Source: Larus michahellis
Taxonomy: Eukaryota > Chordata > Aves > Charadriiformes > Laridae
Length of the DNA: 64,000 nt
Assembly (NCBI RefSeq): GCF_964199755.1
Contig: NC_133914.1
Span: 2,914,001-2,978,000, forward strand
Reading direction: 5' to 3'
Part shown: positions 1 through 13,200 of the stretch, in pieces
Layout of the letters: each line of letters begins with the position of its first letter
Position numbering within the stretch: position 1 is the first letter of the stretch
Position numbers and translations under genes: made by a program
The notes under the pieces: generated by a model
Told to the model about the DNA's origin: nothing
Seen by the model: only the letters and a program-made list of their open reading frames with translations
Databases searched by the model: none

Positions 1-50
1 CCTCCCCTGCCTGCGGAATTAGAGAACTCCTGCAGCGAGAGCGGCGATAC

Positions 51-1143
51 CTGGCTGCTCAGCGGGTAGTTGCTGGCACTCTCCAAGCAGCTGCTGTAGA
101 ACCTGTAGCAGATGACGGGCTCCGGCAGGCTCTCCAGGAAGAGCAGCAGGGCTTCTGCGACCGAGTGGTTGCTGCCAACTGATCCAAAGACGGTTAAGGA
201 AGAGATAAGCACAGCGTGATCTATTTTGCTTGTATTCCTACTGAAATATTAATCTTTGCGTAGGTCTCCAAGAACTCCTCCTGCTGTTCACAGCTTTGAG
301 TTCAATCACTTGACTCCACATAGCAAGCCGTTTCCACTGGCAGAGAGACGCTTATGTCTGATCAAAACTATCAGCCATCATTCATCAACATCGCGAGGCC
401 TCAGCAGAGGCATTCGTACTGATTACAAGGAGCAGCGAGGAATGAGGAACTGCAGATCTCGGTTACCCCAAGATGAGAGACCATGATGGAGCATAGAAGA
501 CTGATAAAATCTTTTTTAGCTTTGATCTCTAAGGCACGGTCAGCCTTACTGGACACCAGTCTAAAAGGATACGGAGGGTATCATGCATTCCTTTGTCCAA
601 ACAATCTCGGATTTGCTCAAATTCAGACCTGAGGCCTGGTTGCTGAAACAGGTCTTCCTGCAAAAGCAGACCATCGTCAGTCTCAAGGAAAATAAAAGTT
701 ATTTGAGTAAATACAGCAATGTAATTATAGTCTGTCTGGAAAAATCTCTCCAAATAGGCAGTTATCAGCACAAGTCCCACCGCAAGCAGCTCTAGTAAGG
801 CTGTGGCACTGCAGCAGAGAGGAATCTGATGCATGCCACACACAGACAAGGCCACCATCACGAAACCGTGCAACTCGAGGTACCCGGATCACTTATCACA
901 GATGTCCTTTATCTCTCCACCATTGTCCAAACATCCACAGTTAGCAATGATTGCTGTTACCAGTACCCTCTTCCAAACTAAACCGAACTCAACATATTAT
1001 CTTGTGTTTCCAGGACAAACACTGCCAACCTGCTGGGAAGCACTGCGATACAAGTGATCCACCATCATCCACAGCTCTTTGGGAATGTCCATAGGCTTTT
1101 CAGCTTGAACATCCTCATCACTCATTTCTAGTGGCATCAGGGT
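51..1143 (-). other. INPP5B: INPP5B RhoGAP-like domain, partial
   Basis: Exons 1143-1030, 657-573 and 178-51 encode the first part of the C-terminal RhoGAP-like domain ([13 protein letters not shown], then [10 protein letters not shown], then [20 protein letters not shown]). The usual arginine finger is replaced by glutamine in DLFQQPG, as in INPP5B and OCRL generally, so the domain should be GAP-inactive and act as a binding module. The domain is cut by the window edge. Confidence 0.9.
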
Positions 1144-1170
1144 CTGAGAGAGGGAGGTGTCGGGAAGGTT

Positions 1171-1206
<36 letters not shown>

Positions 1207-4200
1207 TAGTTAGCCAACTTCTTATTCAACTCTGCAAAAATGCTTCGCAGAGCTTATACCTGAGAATTAAGACTTAAGAAACTGTGCAGCTCCACTTACC
1301 AGTCCTCACACAAGACTAGTACAAGAGGCACAGTTATATCAGAACTCCTGTACACTCGGCTCTGTGGAAATGTTACATCAAGCCCCACATGCACACACAC
1401 GGCTCCAGGGAAAAGGTCTACATTTAGAAGTTGCACGCCTTTTTTAAATGTGCAGGCAGACCAAACGGGACCTTACTTTCAGTGCTCTCTGTATGAAATG
1501 GGCTGGTTCATCCACCTGAAGAGCTAATGCAAGGTGTGAAGATGGTGCACTGGAGGGCACAAGCTGTATCAGCGTTCTCAGACTATGGACCAGGGAAGTG
1601 GAAGAAGGCTCTTCAGCAATAAACAGAACTTAACAGCTACTTTTAATGGTTCTTATGTGTTCTGAAGGGAAACTTTAACTCACAAGTTTCCGAATCGATT
1701 CTGCTGACATGTCCTGGATAGGTTCCCGCATGTAACACAGCGTATGAATGGGAGACCCAAAGCAACTTGGCAAGTAGTTGCCTGTTACAGATAGAAAATA
1801 ATCCTTCCCCTTGTTAAGATGCAAGACCAAGATATCTTCAAGTTTTTCCTCTCCAGAGTTTAAGTGTGTGGCTGTTGATTTATTAACAAACACCTCCAAC
1901 TCAATTGTGATCTTAGCGCCTGCCAAAAGATGATAAAAAAAACCCATACACAGTTAAAAAAAGGTATTAAACCAATGTGCCTGCCAATAGGCAGAGAACT
2001 AAGCCAGGCGGTGACAATTCAGGTCATTAACATGAGACGAACAATGAGGAGCTCACCTGATAGCAGAAAGCCCTTACTGGGATTAGCAATCAACCACTCC
2101 TTGCAGTAGGTGTTCTCATCTGGTTTGCTGATGAATTCGAAATGGCAGGGCACTGGTCCATTGCAGATTGTAAACTTCTCCACCTGCAGCTGCATGTATT
2201 TAACATCCTCAAAATGGAACTAGAAACAAACGTCAGTGAACATCATCAGCCCGTTCCACCTTGCCAAGCACCAGCAGCAATTCCTGTCCTGTGGTTTAAT
2301 CATTAAGCAGCGTGATACCCAGATTAACCCTCTTGCTCCCACACTCCGTCTCTTCCAGGATTACATAGGATTACATTGACTTACTCTGTCGTTTGCATCA
2401 GTGGGCCCTTTAAAACAAATGCTCCCCTCAAATAACCTCAATGAAACTCGAGAGCAAGATAGCTGTAACCTCGAATGTCTCATTTGCTTATCTTTTTTAG
2501 TCCCCAACACACAAAGCAAATGCCGGTTTTGTGACCTTCTCCAAACCCTTCAGATTTTACACTTTATGTTTCAAACAGGTCAGAGCAAGGGCCACCAGCT
2601 ACCCCTTTTACTCTCTCTCTCCCCACCTCAGGGCGTAAAAACGCGCCCTGCCCTTCAGCATGGTACTAGGAACGGAATTTACCTGTATCTAGACAGAAAC
2701 AACTATTTCTAGGACTTGCAAACAGAGAACAGCTGGAAGTCAAAATATTCTAGTTCTTTGAAAGCAGACCCCAGGGTCTAGAATCCATCTAATGTGCTTC
2801 TACCACTGGAATACACTCTGGGGTCCAGGGTGGCTCCGTGTCTCCAGCAAGTCACGGCACGTGGACAAACCCTACCTCTCTCTGGGAGAGCGTCACCGAG
2901 GGAATGTTGGCGTTCTCCAGCTTATCCAGGGAGCGGACTATTTCCTCAAAAGCTTTTCGATAGAGGTCCTCATTCACCACCTTCACCTGAAAAGGACACA
3001 CACCACACACTGCACCAGCTGGCATTTACTGGGCCTCTGCAGGGGAGCTGTAACACAGCTGGGAACACATAAAGTGGTTTGATTTCAGCAGCACACTGGC
3101 GTATACAACACACGTAATGAACAGAGCCACTTGGAGCACGATCTCCTCGGGATCCAACAGTAAAGAACCTTGCCATAACTAGCAAGAGGCACCTAGTCAG
3201 TTCTACATCAGCTTTTTTTTTTTACCTAAAAAAAAAAAAAGTTTGACAACACACTACTGTGTTGTCAGCAATGTAGCATTCCTACACTGAAAGTTTCTGT
3301 ATGATTTTCATATTAGGATAATAATTTTCATATTAGGAAAATAAGAAAAAAGGCAAAAGAACATTTCTGAAAAAAGACCTACAGATATTCATGCGTTATT
3401 CTGAATATCACTTAACATAACCCCAGCTTACTGCAAACAACAATCCTATCTCGGTATCTTATCTAGCCCACCTTTTAAGCCATTGTTCTCTGTGGATGCC
3501 ATAAAAGCTGGAGGAGAGGGAAATCAGCAGGAGAACCTCCCTCCTCCCGCTCTGCCCACACAGAGGACGAGGTCAGCAGAGTTATTTCCTTCGGCGCTGA
3601 CGTACTTACCCCAATATCAAACACAGAGCTAACTGGCTTATGATCACTGATCTTCAAAGCCATATGGCTGCGATAGCTCAGCTGAGCAACGTTCTGCCCT
3701 TTCCAGAGTATCCGATCACACCACGCGGGAACACGACACTTCTCACTGCAGCAGAGGGGAAACATGACAGTTTCCAGGCACAGTTCGGTGGAGTAACAAC
3801 GCACGGCAGAATCCTGCCCTCCCGGGGACTCCTTTCCTGACACGGCCCGCACCTACTTCTCTATTGAAGTTCTGTTTTCCACAGGCTCTTTGAGTAGTTA
3901 TAAGAAGTTTGATTCCCTACTACTAGGGATCTCTATATCGTGCTTTACTTCCTGCTTCTTCAAAGATGCAATTATTTGTTTTGTTCTTTTGATACAATTA
4001 ACATACAAAGCAATACTCAGAGATACTTTTGACTATAAGAACCCTGAAAAATAAGAACTCAAGCTCTACATTTAAAGTCCACATTTTAATTTTTTTATTT
4101 TTTTTCCCCACTGACTGCTGCAGATTCCATTCCTGCACTTGAAGCCAACGTTCCCAGCTTAGTAACAACAGGTCAGCCGCTCTGTGCGGTGCATTACAGG

Positions 4201-7200
4201 AACCATGCCTCTCGCGGTCTTTTGGAGAACGCACAGACAGCACAAACGCACCATTTCCAACCCTACCTGATCTGACCTGAGGAGATATAGCAGGTATCAG
4301 CAAATAAAAGATCCTAAAATTCTGCTTGGGGGAAAAAAAAAAAAAAAACAAACCCACAAACCAAACAAAAAGAATGAAACCAACTGCAATAATCTCAGAA
4401 CTGTTACTATTTATAGCCATTAGGTCTGTAATTCTTTTTAGCTTTGTTTTTACTTCCTTCAGTGATAACATTAGCCATTGGTAGCATCACGTATGAAGCA
4501 ATCACCGTACCTTGTGTCCCAGTCGTCACAGCCAGCATCGTATTTGTACGTTGGCTGGAAAGAAATTTCTCCCTCTGTAAAGCCTTCAAAGACGGCATTT
4601 GCATTCATTTGCCTCTTCAGCTATGAAAGAAAAAAAAAAAAGACAAATTTAATTTTAAATAAGCTCAAGCACAACCCCCATGTGAGCTCAAAGGGAGACG
4701 TTCAGCATTGGGAAGGCTAAGGAGTGCAGTTTCTAAGGAGCATCCCCAGCACCACCTGCAGGCAGGCGAGACATCAGTACCTGGTCATACTGGCAAAGCT
4801 CTAGAAATGCCTTCTCATCTACAAGCTGCTTCACTTTTGCCACATCCAGTTCCTCCAGCCGATAGTTGAGGTCACCCAGCCATAAGACGACACTGAAAGA
4901 GAAGGTACACCAGAAGTCTACACAGGGGCCTAAAGACGTCCAAGACACAAGCTGTTGAGCTGGAGGCCCAGCTCCGCAGCAGAGCCTTAAACCATCTCAT
5001 GCAAGCGTGAGCTCTCCTAATCTCACCATCATCAGGCGGATGCTGTGTCTGCTTCTCCAACAGAGAGAGCAAGTAAGAGTGAAAACTGGGAGAGAAGCTA
5101 CATTTTCTGCCTCTGCTGTTTTTAATTCCTGTTCTGCATGTCTGTCACTACCTCTTAATAAATTATGCTTTTAATATTCCACACTGACTAAATCCCAAAA
5201 GCCATTGGGAGGGATCGATGCATATTATTGCCCCATTCCCCCTTCATGCGTGAAAATAAAACAAGGCCTGGAACAGCATAAGAAGGCAAGTGACTCGTCA
5301 GAGCCGTCTAGGTGGCCACTCTCAAAACCAGGGTTACAGGAAAGCATTTCTGGCCCTTCCAGGCTGACGATTAGATCACTGGGCAGCCCTTCTCACATCC
5401 CTGCTGAGAGAACCTCACACCCCAGGCGTCCACAAGGTTCCTCCTTGCCACATGCAGTGATTCACAGATGGAAAGCATACTCATGTTCGCCAATAGTGAG
5501 AGGGGGCAAATTTGGATCCGACTGGCAGAACTGCATCCGAGAGCAGATGTCTTTGAAGTCCTGGTTCCTCCGCTCATATTCCTCCATGTGAGCTGCAAGG
5601 TGAGAATTCACAACGCACACGCTAGTGTTATGGAATTTAAACCTTATGGCAACACCACCTTTGTTACCCTGAAAGATAAAGACAAAGACTTTGGTCAGAA
5701 GCTTCTACACAACAGATGAATCCACAAATGAGTTACTAGCAGTGGACGAGCCAGGAGACATTGAGGCAGACCATTTAATTCCAGAGGAAGGAAAAGGCCG
5801 AAAACACCAATTAGCAATAACTACTTCATGAATTCAAGTGAGTAACTCATGTGAGGGCTGCACACAGCAACAGAACACAGCAAGCAAGCACGTGGAACTC
5901 AGTTTATAATTCAGGAATTAGCTAGTACAAAAGGAGATTAAAATCAGTGAGAGAGCTGGTCAGTTACTTCAGCAAGTCCTGAAACCTGTTTAGCAACAAA
6001 CTGGATCTTTCAACACAACCCATAAAAAAAAATTGTAAATAGAAGAGGAAACATGTGGTCAAAAATACCCGTGACAAGTTATAGCTGCAATGTTCACAGA
6101 AACTACATTCAAAGGGCACAGACTTCATTCCAAGGTGTGGAATGGCAAGGGGCCAGGAAATCCTTCTCAGGAAAACTAATCTGGATAGACACGTTTCTTC
6201 TACTTATGCTTCCTTGTGTTACTTGCTTTGGGGAGCATCAAAATCGCATGAAATCAAGGCCCCACACAGCCCAGCACGTGCAATCGGGGAAAAAAAAGCC
6301 TTCAGAGAAGGTTCTCCCTGAGGTCTTTGGGCCTTTGCAAGCACATGGCAATTCCCTCTAGCAACGCCCCGAGCTGGCGCAGGGACAGGACTGTGTGCTT
6401 CTGGAGGCAGCTGCGTCCCTCAGCTGGAGGAATAACCACCACATCTAAGGAGAGGGGCTCTCCGGGGCTCTTCTAAATCTCACCCCTTCTCGTGCACGGT
6501 TGCCATTCTTACCATCCTCCCCATGATTCCAGTTCCCACAGTCTCAATTTCCACCTCAGAGACGTTCAAAGCAAGGTCTGCTTTCACATACAACAGAAGC
6601 ATGATTCCCACGAGCCGCACAAGTTTCACCTGAAAGACAGATCCTGTTCCATTAAATCCTAGAACAGGAGAGGTTTGACGAGAGAAGGCACGTCGCCCCC
6701 AAGTCCAGAACACAGGTCACCAAAATACAGATGAAGAAAGAGAGAGTTCCAGGCTCATCCAACGGACCGTCTGGGCTCACGGGCACCCCAGCAGCACAGC
6801 ACAGGGAGGAGCCTGGGACCAACACCCCAGAAAACGAAGCTGAAGCCCAAAGCAAAACCTACAGCACAGGCAGAGCCCATGGAAGGAGCTTCCTTTCAAC
6901 AACAGTGACAAGAGACAAAGCAGACCTAAGAAGCAGGAGCCAAAACATGAGCAGTATTCCTACCAAGATACCTTCACAACTCGTTCCACCACACACTGTG
7001 AAGAGAGACATGGGAGAAGCTAAGATACTTGCTGCTCTCTTCCCCCAAGAGAGCAGATGCATGCTTTACGCGCGGATGCCCAGCGCTGGTCTCCTGCCCT
7101 GCCCCTGCCTCGGCACCCTGCACAGCTACACCACCTACTTCACCTCGGCGCTGCGGCTGAGCGACAGCCTGCAGCCAGCGAGCCTCCGGAGGACACAGCG

Positions 7201-10200
7201 ATTGGGAAGAAGAAGAAAAAGCAAAGGGAAAAGAGGCCCAAGTGGAAAATGATTCCACGCTCAAACCTCCCCAAAAGCCACATTTACCTTTGCATATTTG
7301 GCATCTGGGTGAAGACTATCAGTTACAGCTTTAAACCATTCTTCTTCCTTCGGTGTGTCATTGAAAAAGAAGGCTTCTTTACTCAGATCAAGCTCCTGGA
7401 AACTGTGTTAGAGGAAGGAACCCGTGGATGCATGCACTTGTTTATAACCCTCCATCCCTTTCCTCTGGGAAAGAACTAAATCAATTTATACTCGCTAAAT
7501 TTATAACTGAAAACTCAAATTCAGTTATGCTGATTTTAGAGGTATGTTAAGTGTAAAGCTAAATTACTGTTAGTATTAAATTGAATGGCATTAAAGATTT
7601 TGTAACACTGCAGTGCCGGAGAGTCCAAACACGACCAGCACCGCAGCCCTTTCCGGCCACGCGAACACCCGCCCTGGAGCTGTGCAATGGAGGAAAGCGC
7701 TGCCAACACTCCTCAGCTGCGGCGTCCCGCACAACGCCTCCACGTGCACGTTCCCAACAAGCAACCCACGGTCCGGGTCTGGCAGGACGGGCCAGGAGGA
7801 GACACTCACCCCACGCAGTAAACGTCTGGAGGCTCAGCATCACATCTCAGCCATGGCTGGAGGCTTTCTCGGGGCGGCTGACCGTTCACATTGTACGTCC
7901 CAACAAAAAACCTGCAAAGAAATTAACTAAATCCCAGAGCTGATGGAAATACCAATATTATTAACCCGTGCGCTTAATACTACATATAACTATTTAGGAG
8001 TAACATGTTTCCAGGAGGGAATTGGGAAAATGTGACAAAGTTTAAATCCCTAAAATGATTTGACCACAGTAGCATCTTTACAGACGTGTTTTACAGAAGG
8101 ATACATATTTTTACGTGCAGTATTTAAAAAAAAAAAAAAAAAAGACTACCAGAGCTGCGCAGTAGCAGTTTGAAATCATAAATTCATAGAATGACAGGCA
8201 TAAAAGGATTTCAACCACAGCAAATGTTGGTCCTAATGACATATTTCACCCAAGCTCTTACTAGCTTCTTGGAACCACTACAAGGACAAGTAGCGAACAG
8301 CAGCAGTGAGGGAGAAAGCCAGAGGTGCGCAGAACAGAAGCATTTCCAGACACAGTCTGAAACAAGCACAGGAAAAAGTCATTTCAAAAAGGCCATTTCC
8401 TCAACCAAAACCACAAGGCAAGCCTTGACCGAGACACGAATGAAATTCTTCTCTGCGAATGCCTAAACAAGGAAAACAAGCTGTTCTGGAAAGCACAGAT
8501 CATACTTTTCTAGAGAATTTCCTATTTGCAGGGATACTAGATGAAGTAACGAACATGAGTTCCTTTGACAGCTTGTGCTGACTAACTTACTCTCCAACAA
8601 AAATAAGTTCTTCTCAGGAACGATCGCTACCTGAAGCTCTGGATGTGCGTGTAGGAATCCTCCATTTGGACAAGCTGAGACTTAACAATAATATCTCTTA
8701 GTCCAAACTGCGGTTCTGGTAAGACTGAAACCTTCTCCGAAGCCATTTCGCCGGAGGACTGTACCATTTCAGTTGTCGCTTCAGGTTTGAGTTTGTTTTG
8801 CCTGCAAATGAAAGCAAAACCGCGTGATGAAACCCAGATACACACACCTCCTGAGCAGCTTATTCCTGCCACTGAGGGCTTGATTCGCATTTATCTGCCT
8901 GTTTCACTAAAGACAGATAATCAACGTTTGGGTTAAGCAAACAAGACTGAAACGAGCATCTCTCAGAACTAGATAAAACCAGTTTAACGAACTGAAGTAA
9001 CAAACGGTTTTCACTAACCTGGTGCAGCCTGTTAATTCCGAGCAGGCCTTACTCACGCCCCGACGCTGGTACAAAACCTGCGCACCTTTCCCGCTTACGG
9101 GAGCACGGAGATGCAAATCTCATCCCCCGCTGCCTCTGCTCAGCCCTTCTGACCTCAGCAGAAGAATGAAAAACTCTGTTTGTTTTAAAAGCCCTCTGGT
9201 GGCAAAGTCCCAGCTCTGCCCAGAAGGGAGGCAGCGCAGGGCGGGTGGAGGCAGAGGTGGTTTCATTTATTATCTTGAGACTCTGCAAACTCATTCTGCA
9301 ACGCTAATAACGCCGCAGCTTGGCAGTTCCCACAAGCAAGTGGATGGTACAAATTTAAGGTCAGCAACCTGCAGACCAGTGCCAAGGACAGCACACAGAC
9401 AGACTTTGAAGGGTATGCAGCAGGGTCCGCAAAGTCCTGGGAACTGGAAAACGAAACCGTAACATTTGAAGGCATGGTGGCCCTAAGCCAAAGCTCTCTG
9501 AAATCAAAATAAACATCACTAGTGGGTCCAGTCCCACTCAACAGCAAAAATATGCCCAAATAGGGGACTAGGAGGACTGCCTCCGAGAGACTGGGCTGAA
9601 GTTTCCACTCAAGTTTTGACAGCACGCTTATGCTGAACTTTTTTCTCTCCTAATCAGAATCTACAGATTTCTCTTCTCAAAAAGTTGCCAACTTCTGTTC
9701 TCGACCCCACCGCCTCTGGGGACTGCAACCGACACGGTCGTCGGCAGATGGAAGCGGATAACGCAGCCGCACGACTGCTGGAGCACCGGGGTGTGCACAG
9801 ACCTCACACGCCTGCACAGAGACACCAACTTCCCCACTCGCTTTCCAGCTGAAAACCAGGAAGCCCAGGCAGAAAGCTCTCTGCACTTTCATTTTCTTCT
9901 TCTAGACATCAAAGCATCAACAGTTTGCCCACCGCAGCTCATTCCATCCATGCACAGTCACCCAGAAGTACCCAGAACTTCGGTGCTATATATATTTACT
10001 GTCGCTACCCAGAGATCCTCTGTGGAGGGGAGGCACAGCTAAACCGGCAAAGAGACGTTGCCACCACTTTTCCTCCTCACTAGACCTTCCACAAAGAGCT
10101 GACGTGCACAACTCGCGCTTCACCAAAGCTACACAAGAAGCGAGAGAGACGCCATACCTGGGAGCACTTTTATCGGTGCTGTCATGGCTCCGGTTCTGGC

Positions 10201-13200
10201 TAACTGTCAGCTTTCTTCCATTCTGTTTGACGCCTTCAGAGCCAGCCACTTCTGGAAAAAAAAAAATACAAAAACACAAAAACCCCAGAGTTTCACATTA
10301 AACACAACGTGTTCTTTGATTTATCAACACACTTACGCAAACACTGGCAAAAATCTGCGAGCAGAATAAAATTTATGGCTGTGTGGAGAATCAAAGTGCC
10401 CCGCAGTCTTTCAGCTATCTGATAGATTCAGCTTATTTTGACAGGACTGTTCTGTGACGACGCAGCTTCCCCTCGAGAGGAAGACTTGACACGAGCTGTG
10501 CGGCCGCGGAGAGCAGAACTGCTGGACGCTGCCCGCCGCCGGCGCAGGTTGCTGTTGGCTCTCCCTTCCAGCTACGCCAAACCAAGGCTTAGCAGCACAA
10601 AATCCAGGGCTTTATCCTAGGAATCCCAAAAATGTATGTTAACAACAGGTTTTTCCTTTCTGAAGCAAGGCAGGAAGTACAAGGAAAGGAAGAAAAAGTG
10701 GGGGGTGGTGTTAAAAACTCCACACTACCATTTAAAGGGTTTCTACCCATCTGCAAATACAGAGCGAAGCGCAAGTGTCTCGCCCCTCGAGGCAGCGCGG
10801 AACAGAGCCGCTGTACGAACCCACCTCGGCAGAAACAAGGGCCTCAATGCAAACTGTGCGTTCCTAAAAAAAAATAAGAGGGCAGCTACCATGCAAATAT
10901 AGCCAAATACAGGCGTGGCACTAAACACATCACACTGCGTTCGCAAAATTTCACCGATCTTTCAGCCTTTGGTTTCAGTTACGTCCTTCTGCTCCTATAA
11001 GTGGCAAAATAACAGTCAAAAAAAGAGGATTCTGCATGGGGGTTTCCATGTTTAAGACGCACAAACAGCAATCTCAAGGTGATGCTACTTAGCACATGAA
11101 TCTAGTGATGACAGAGAAGTTGTTCTTCAGAGCATAAGGTTCTAGTCGTTCAGCTGAGCTACTCCTTCAGTGAGCACAATCCAGAAAAATGAAAGCGTTA
11201 GTGCCGTCATCGTATGTTCTCCAGGACAAGAGCGCAAACCAGAAACAGAACTTGAAGTACTTTACCTACGCACTCAGAATATAAACAAGCTGACAAGAAG
11301 TGGCCGTATTCTCAGCTTGGAAAGCCTCTTCTGCCCAAGAGCCCTCTGAGAATAAAGCCCGTGTAAGAGGATTTCTCAGAGGCTGGTTGCAGAAGCGCAC
11401 GTGACGCAAACCTCATTAGAGACCACGCAGCCAAAGTCATGTAGAATTGAGCAGGAGCGCGGCCTCGGGGAGCTGGGACGGAGACGTGACTTTTCTCCAG
11501 CAGCACACAGCGCTCCTTGAGCCTCTGCAAGTTCTCCCCACAAGGACCATGCGATGCCTCCTGACAGTGATAAGAACCAACTCGAATGCTTGCTCTAACA
11601 GACAACCGTTACAGCTGTAACAGGAAGGGAGCAGAAGTTCAGGCTTTATCACCCGCACGGGACGATGCCACTCGCCAGCATGCGGCACGTTGGTGCCGGA
11701 ATGGCAAGACTCATGTGCCCACTCAGTGCTGCTGACACAGCTGCTACGCGAGCCAAAGATCACGGTCAGATACCACACTTACGCACGCTCACCTCCATAG
11801 CGGAAATCAGTTCTAGGTAGGATTCTCCTAAGGAAGAGATCAGCCCTGGAAAAGGGCTGTTTCCTTCAGGTAAATTTGTATCTAGATACAGATTGCTCTA
11901 GCCAGAGGGATCTATACGTTAGCATAGATTATGATTAGATTATCTGCAGGGGAGTATTTTAGCAAGATAATGACCGTGTTCGATAATTGAACTGGGCACA
12001 GAAATAAAGCGCTATGTGCAGAGATTACAGAACAGCAGAACGCGTATGGCCCGAATCCGAGGATTTGCAGTTAAGAGAGATTTAAGCAGTAATAAAGACA
12101 TTCTTGTTAAAAATGTGCAGTGGCATTATAGTACTGTTCTACAGCAAGAACACGTACCGTGTCTTCTGGATAAAGTAGGATCCATGTTTAGCGTTCAAAA
12201 GGCAGAATTAAATTAGCTTTACCATTAGCTATATGAGGCTTGGCCAGTTTGCTCTTTACTTAATGAAAGCGTAAGCAACTGTCCATGTGGGACTGCGCTA
12301 CTCTGGGCTGGAGGGAAGTAAGATTGTTCTTTCCAGGCATTAAACGTGCTTTGATTTGCGTATGAAAGTTGCTAACTCAGTACGCGTGTACATTTAAGGA
12401 CAGAATGAGTTACAGCTATTCCTAGAAAACAGCAGACAAAACCTCATTCCATGTCACCGTAGGTTCCAAAAGACCTCAAGAGATGGCAGAGAGCATTTTC
12501 TTCTGCTAGTACAAAGGAGGGGGAGGGAAGAAAAAAAGAAAAAAAAAAAGAAAGAGATCCCTAAACTTCTCTGACTCAAGAAAAACACAATGAAGCCTTG
12601 AAAAGGCAACTTTGTCAAAGCTCAAAGGCATGATTTGCTAGAACTACTTCCCAAGGAGCTTACCGTTCAAAGAGCGCTACTGTGCTCCAGGTACAACAAA
12701 AACACCAACAAAGGAGCCAGGGTTGCGTTTCACTCGGCATGTTTTTGCTCCTAAACACGCAGATGTGGCCCAGTCTCTCCCAGTCGTTTCTAACCCACAA
12801 GTTAAGACACGGCGCCCAAGGGGGTGTTCCCAGACCCCCACCTTGGCTCGACCCATGCTGAGACGCTGCTGCAGTTATAAAGTTCACCCCTTCTCTTTTT
12901 TTTTTTTTAAATGATAAACATGGAAATAAAAAGCAGGAATGCCAGCTACACCAAAGTGCGCCTTCACCAATTAAGCGCAGCCCAGCCTCAATGAAGGTGG
13001 GTAAACTAAAAATGGGACAATTCAGGTTCTGAACCCCGCGCTGACTTCCAGGAATTGCCTCAGCTCTCTGCGCTTTCTCCCCCGTCCCCGTTGCAACAGC
13101 AGGAAACGGCCGCGGTACCGGCACCCGCGGGCAGCGCCGGACGCCCCGGGCCCGGCCCGGCCGAGGGGCGGCACCGGCTGCCGGAGCCGGGAACCCCCGG

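Noticed and set aside
8165-8230. Possible CR1 end on the minus strand (ATTCATAGAATGACAGG)
   Set aside because: Only a short partial resemblance to the CR1 terminus with no CR1 body following; too weak to list.
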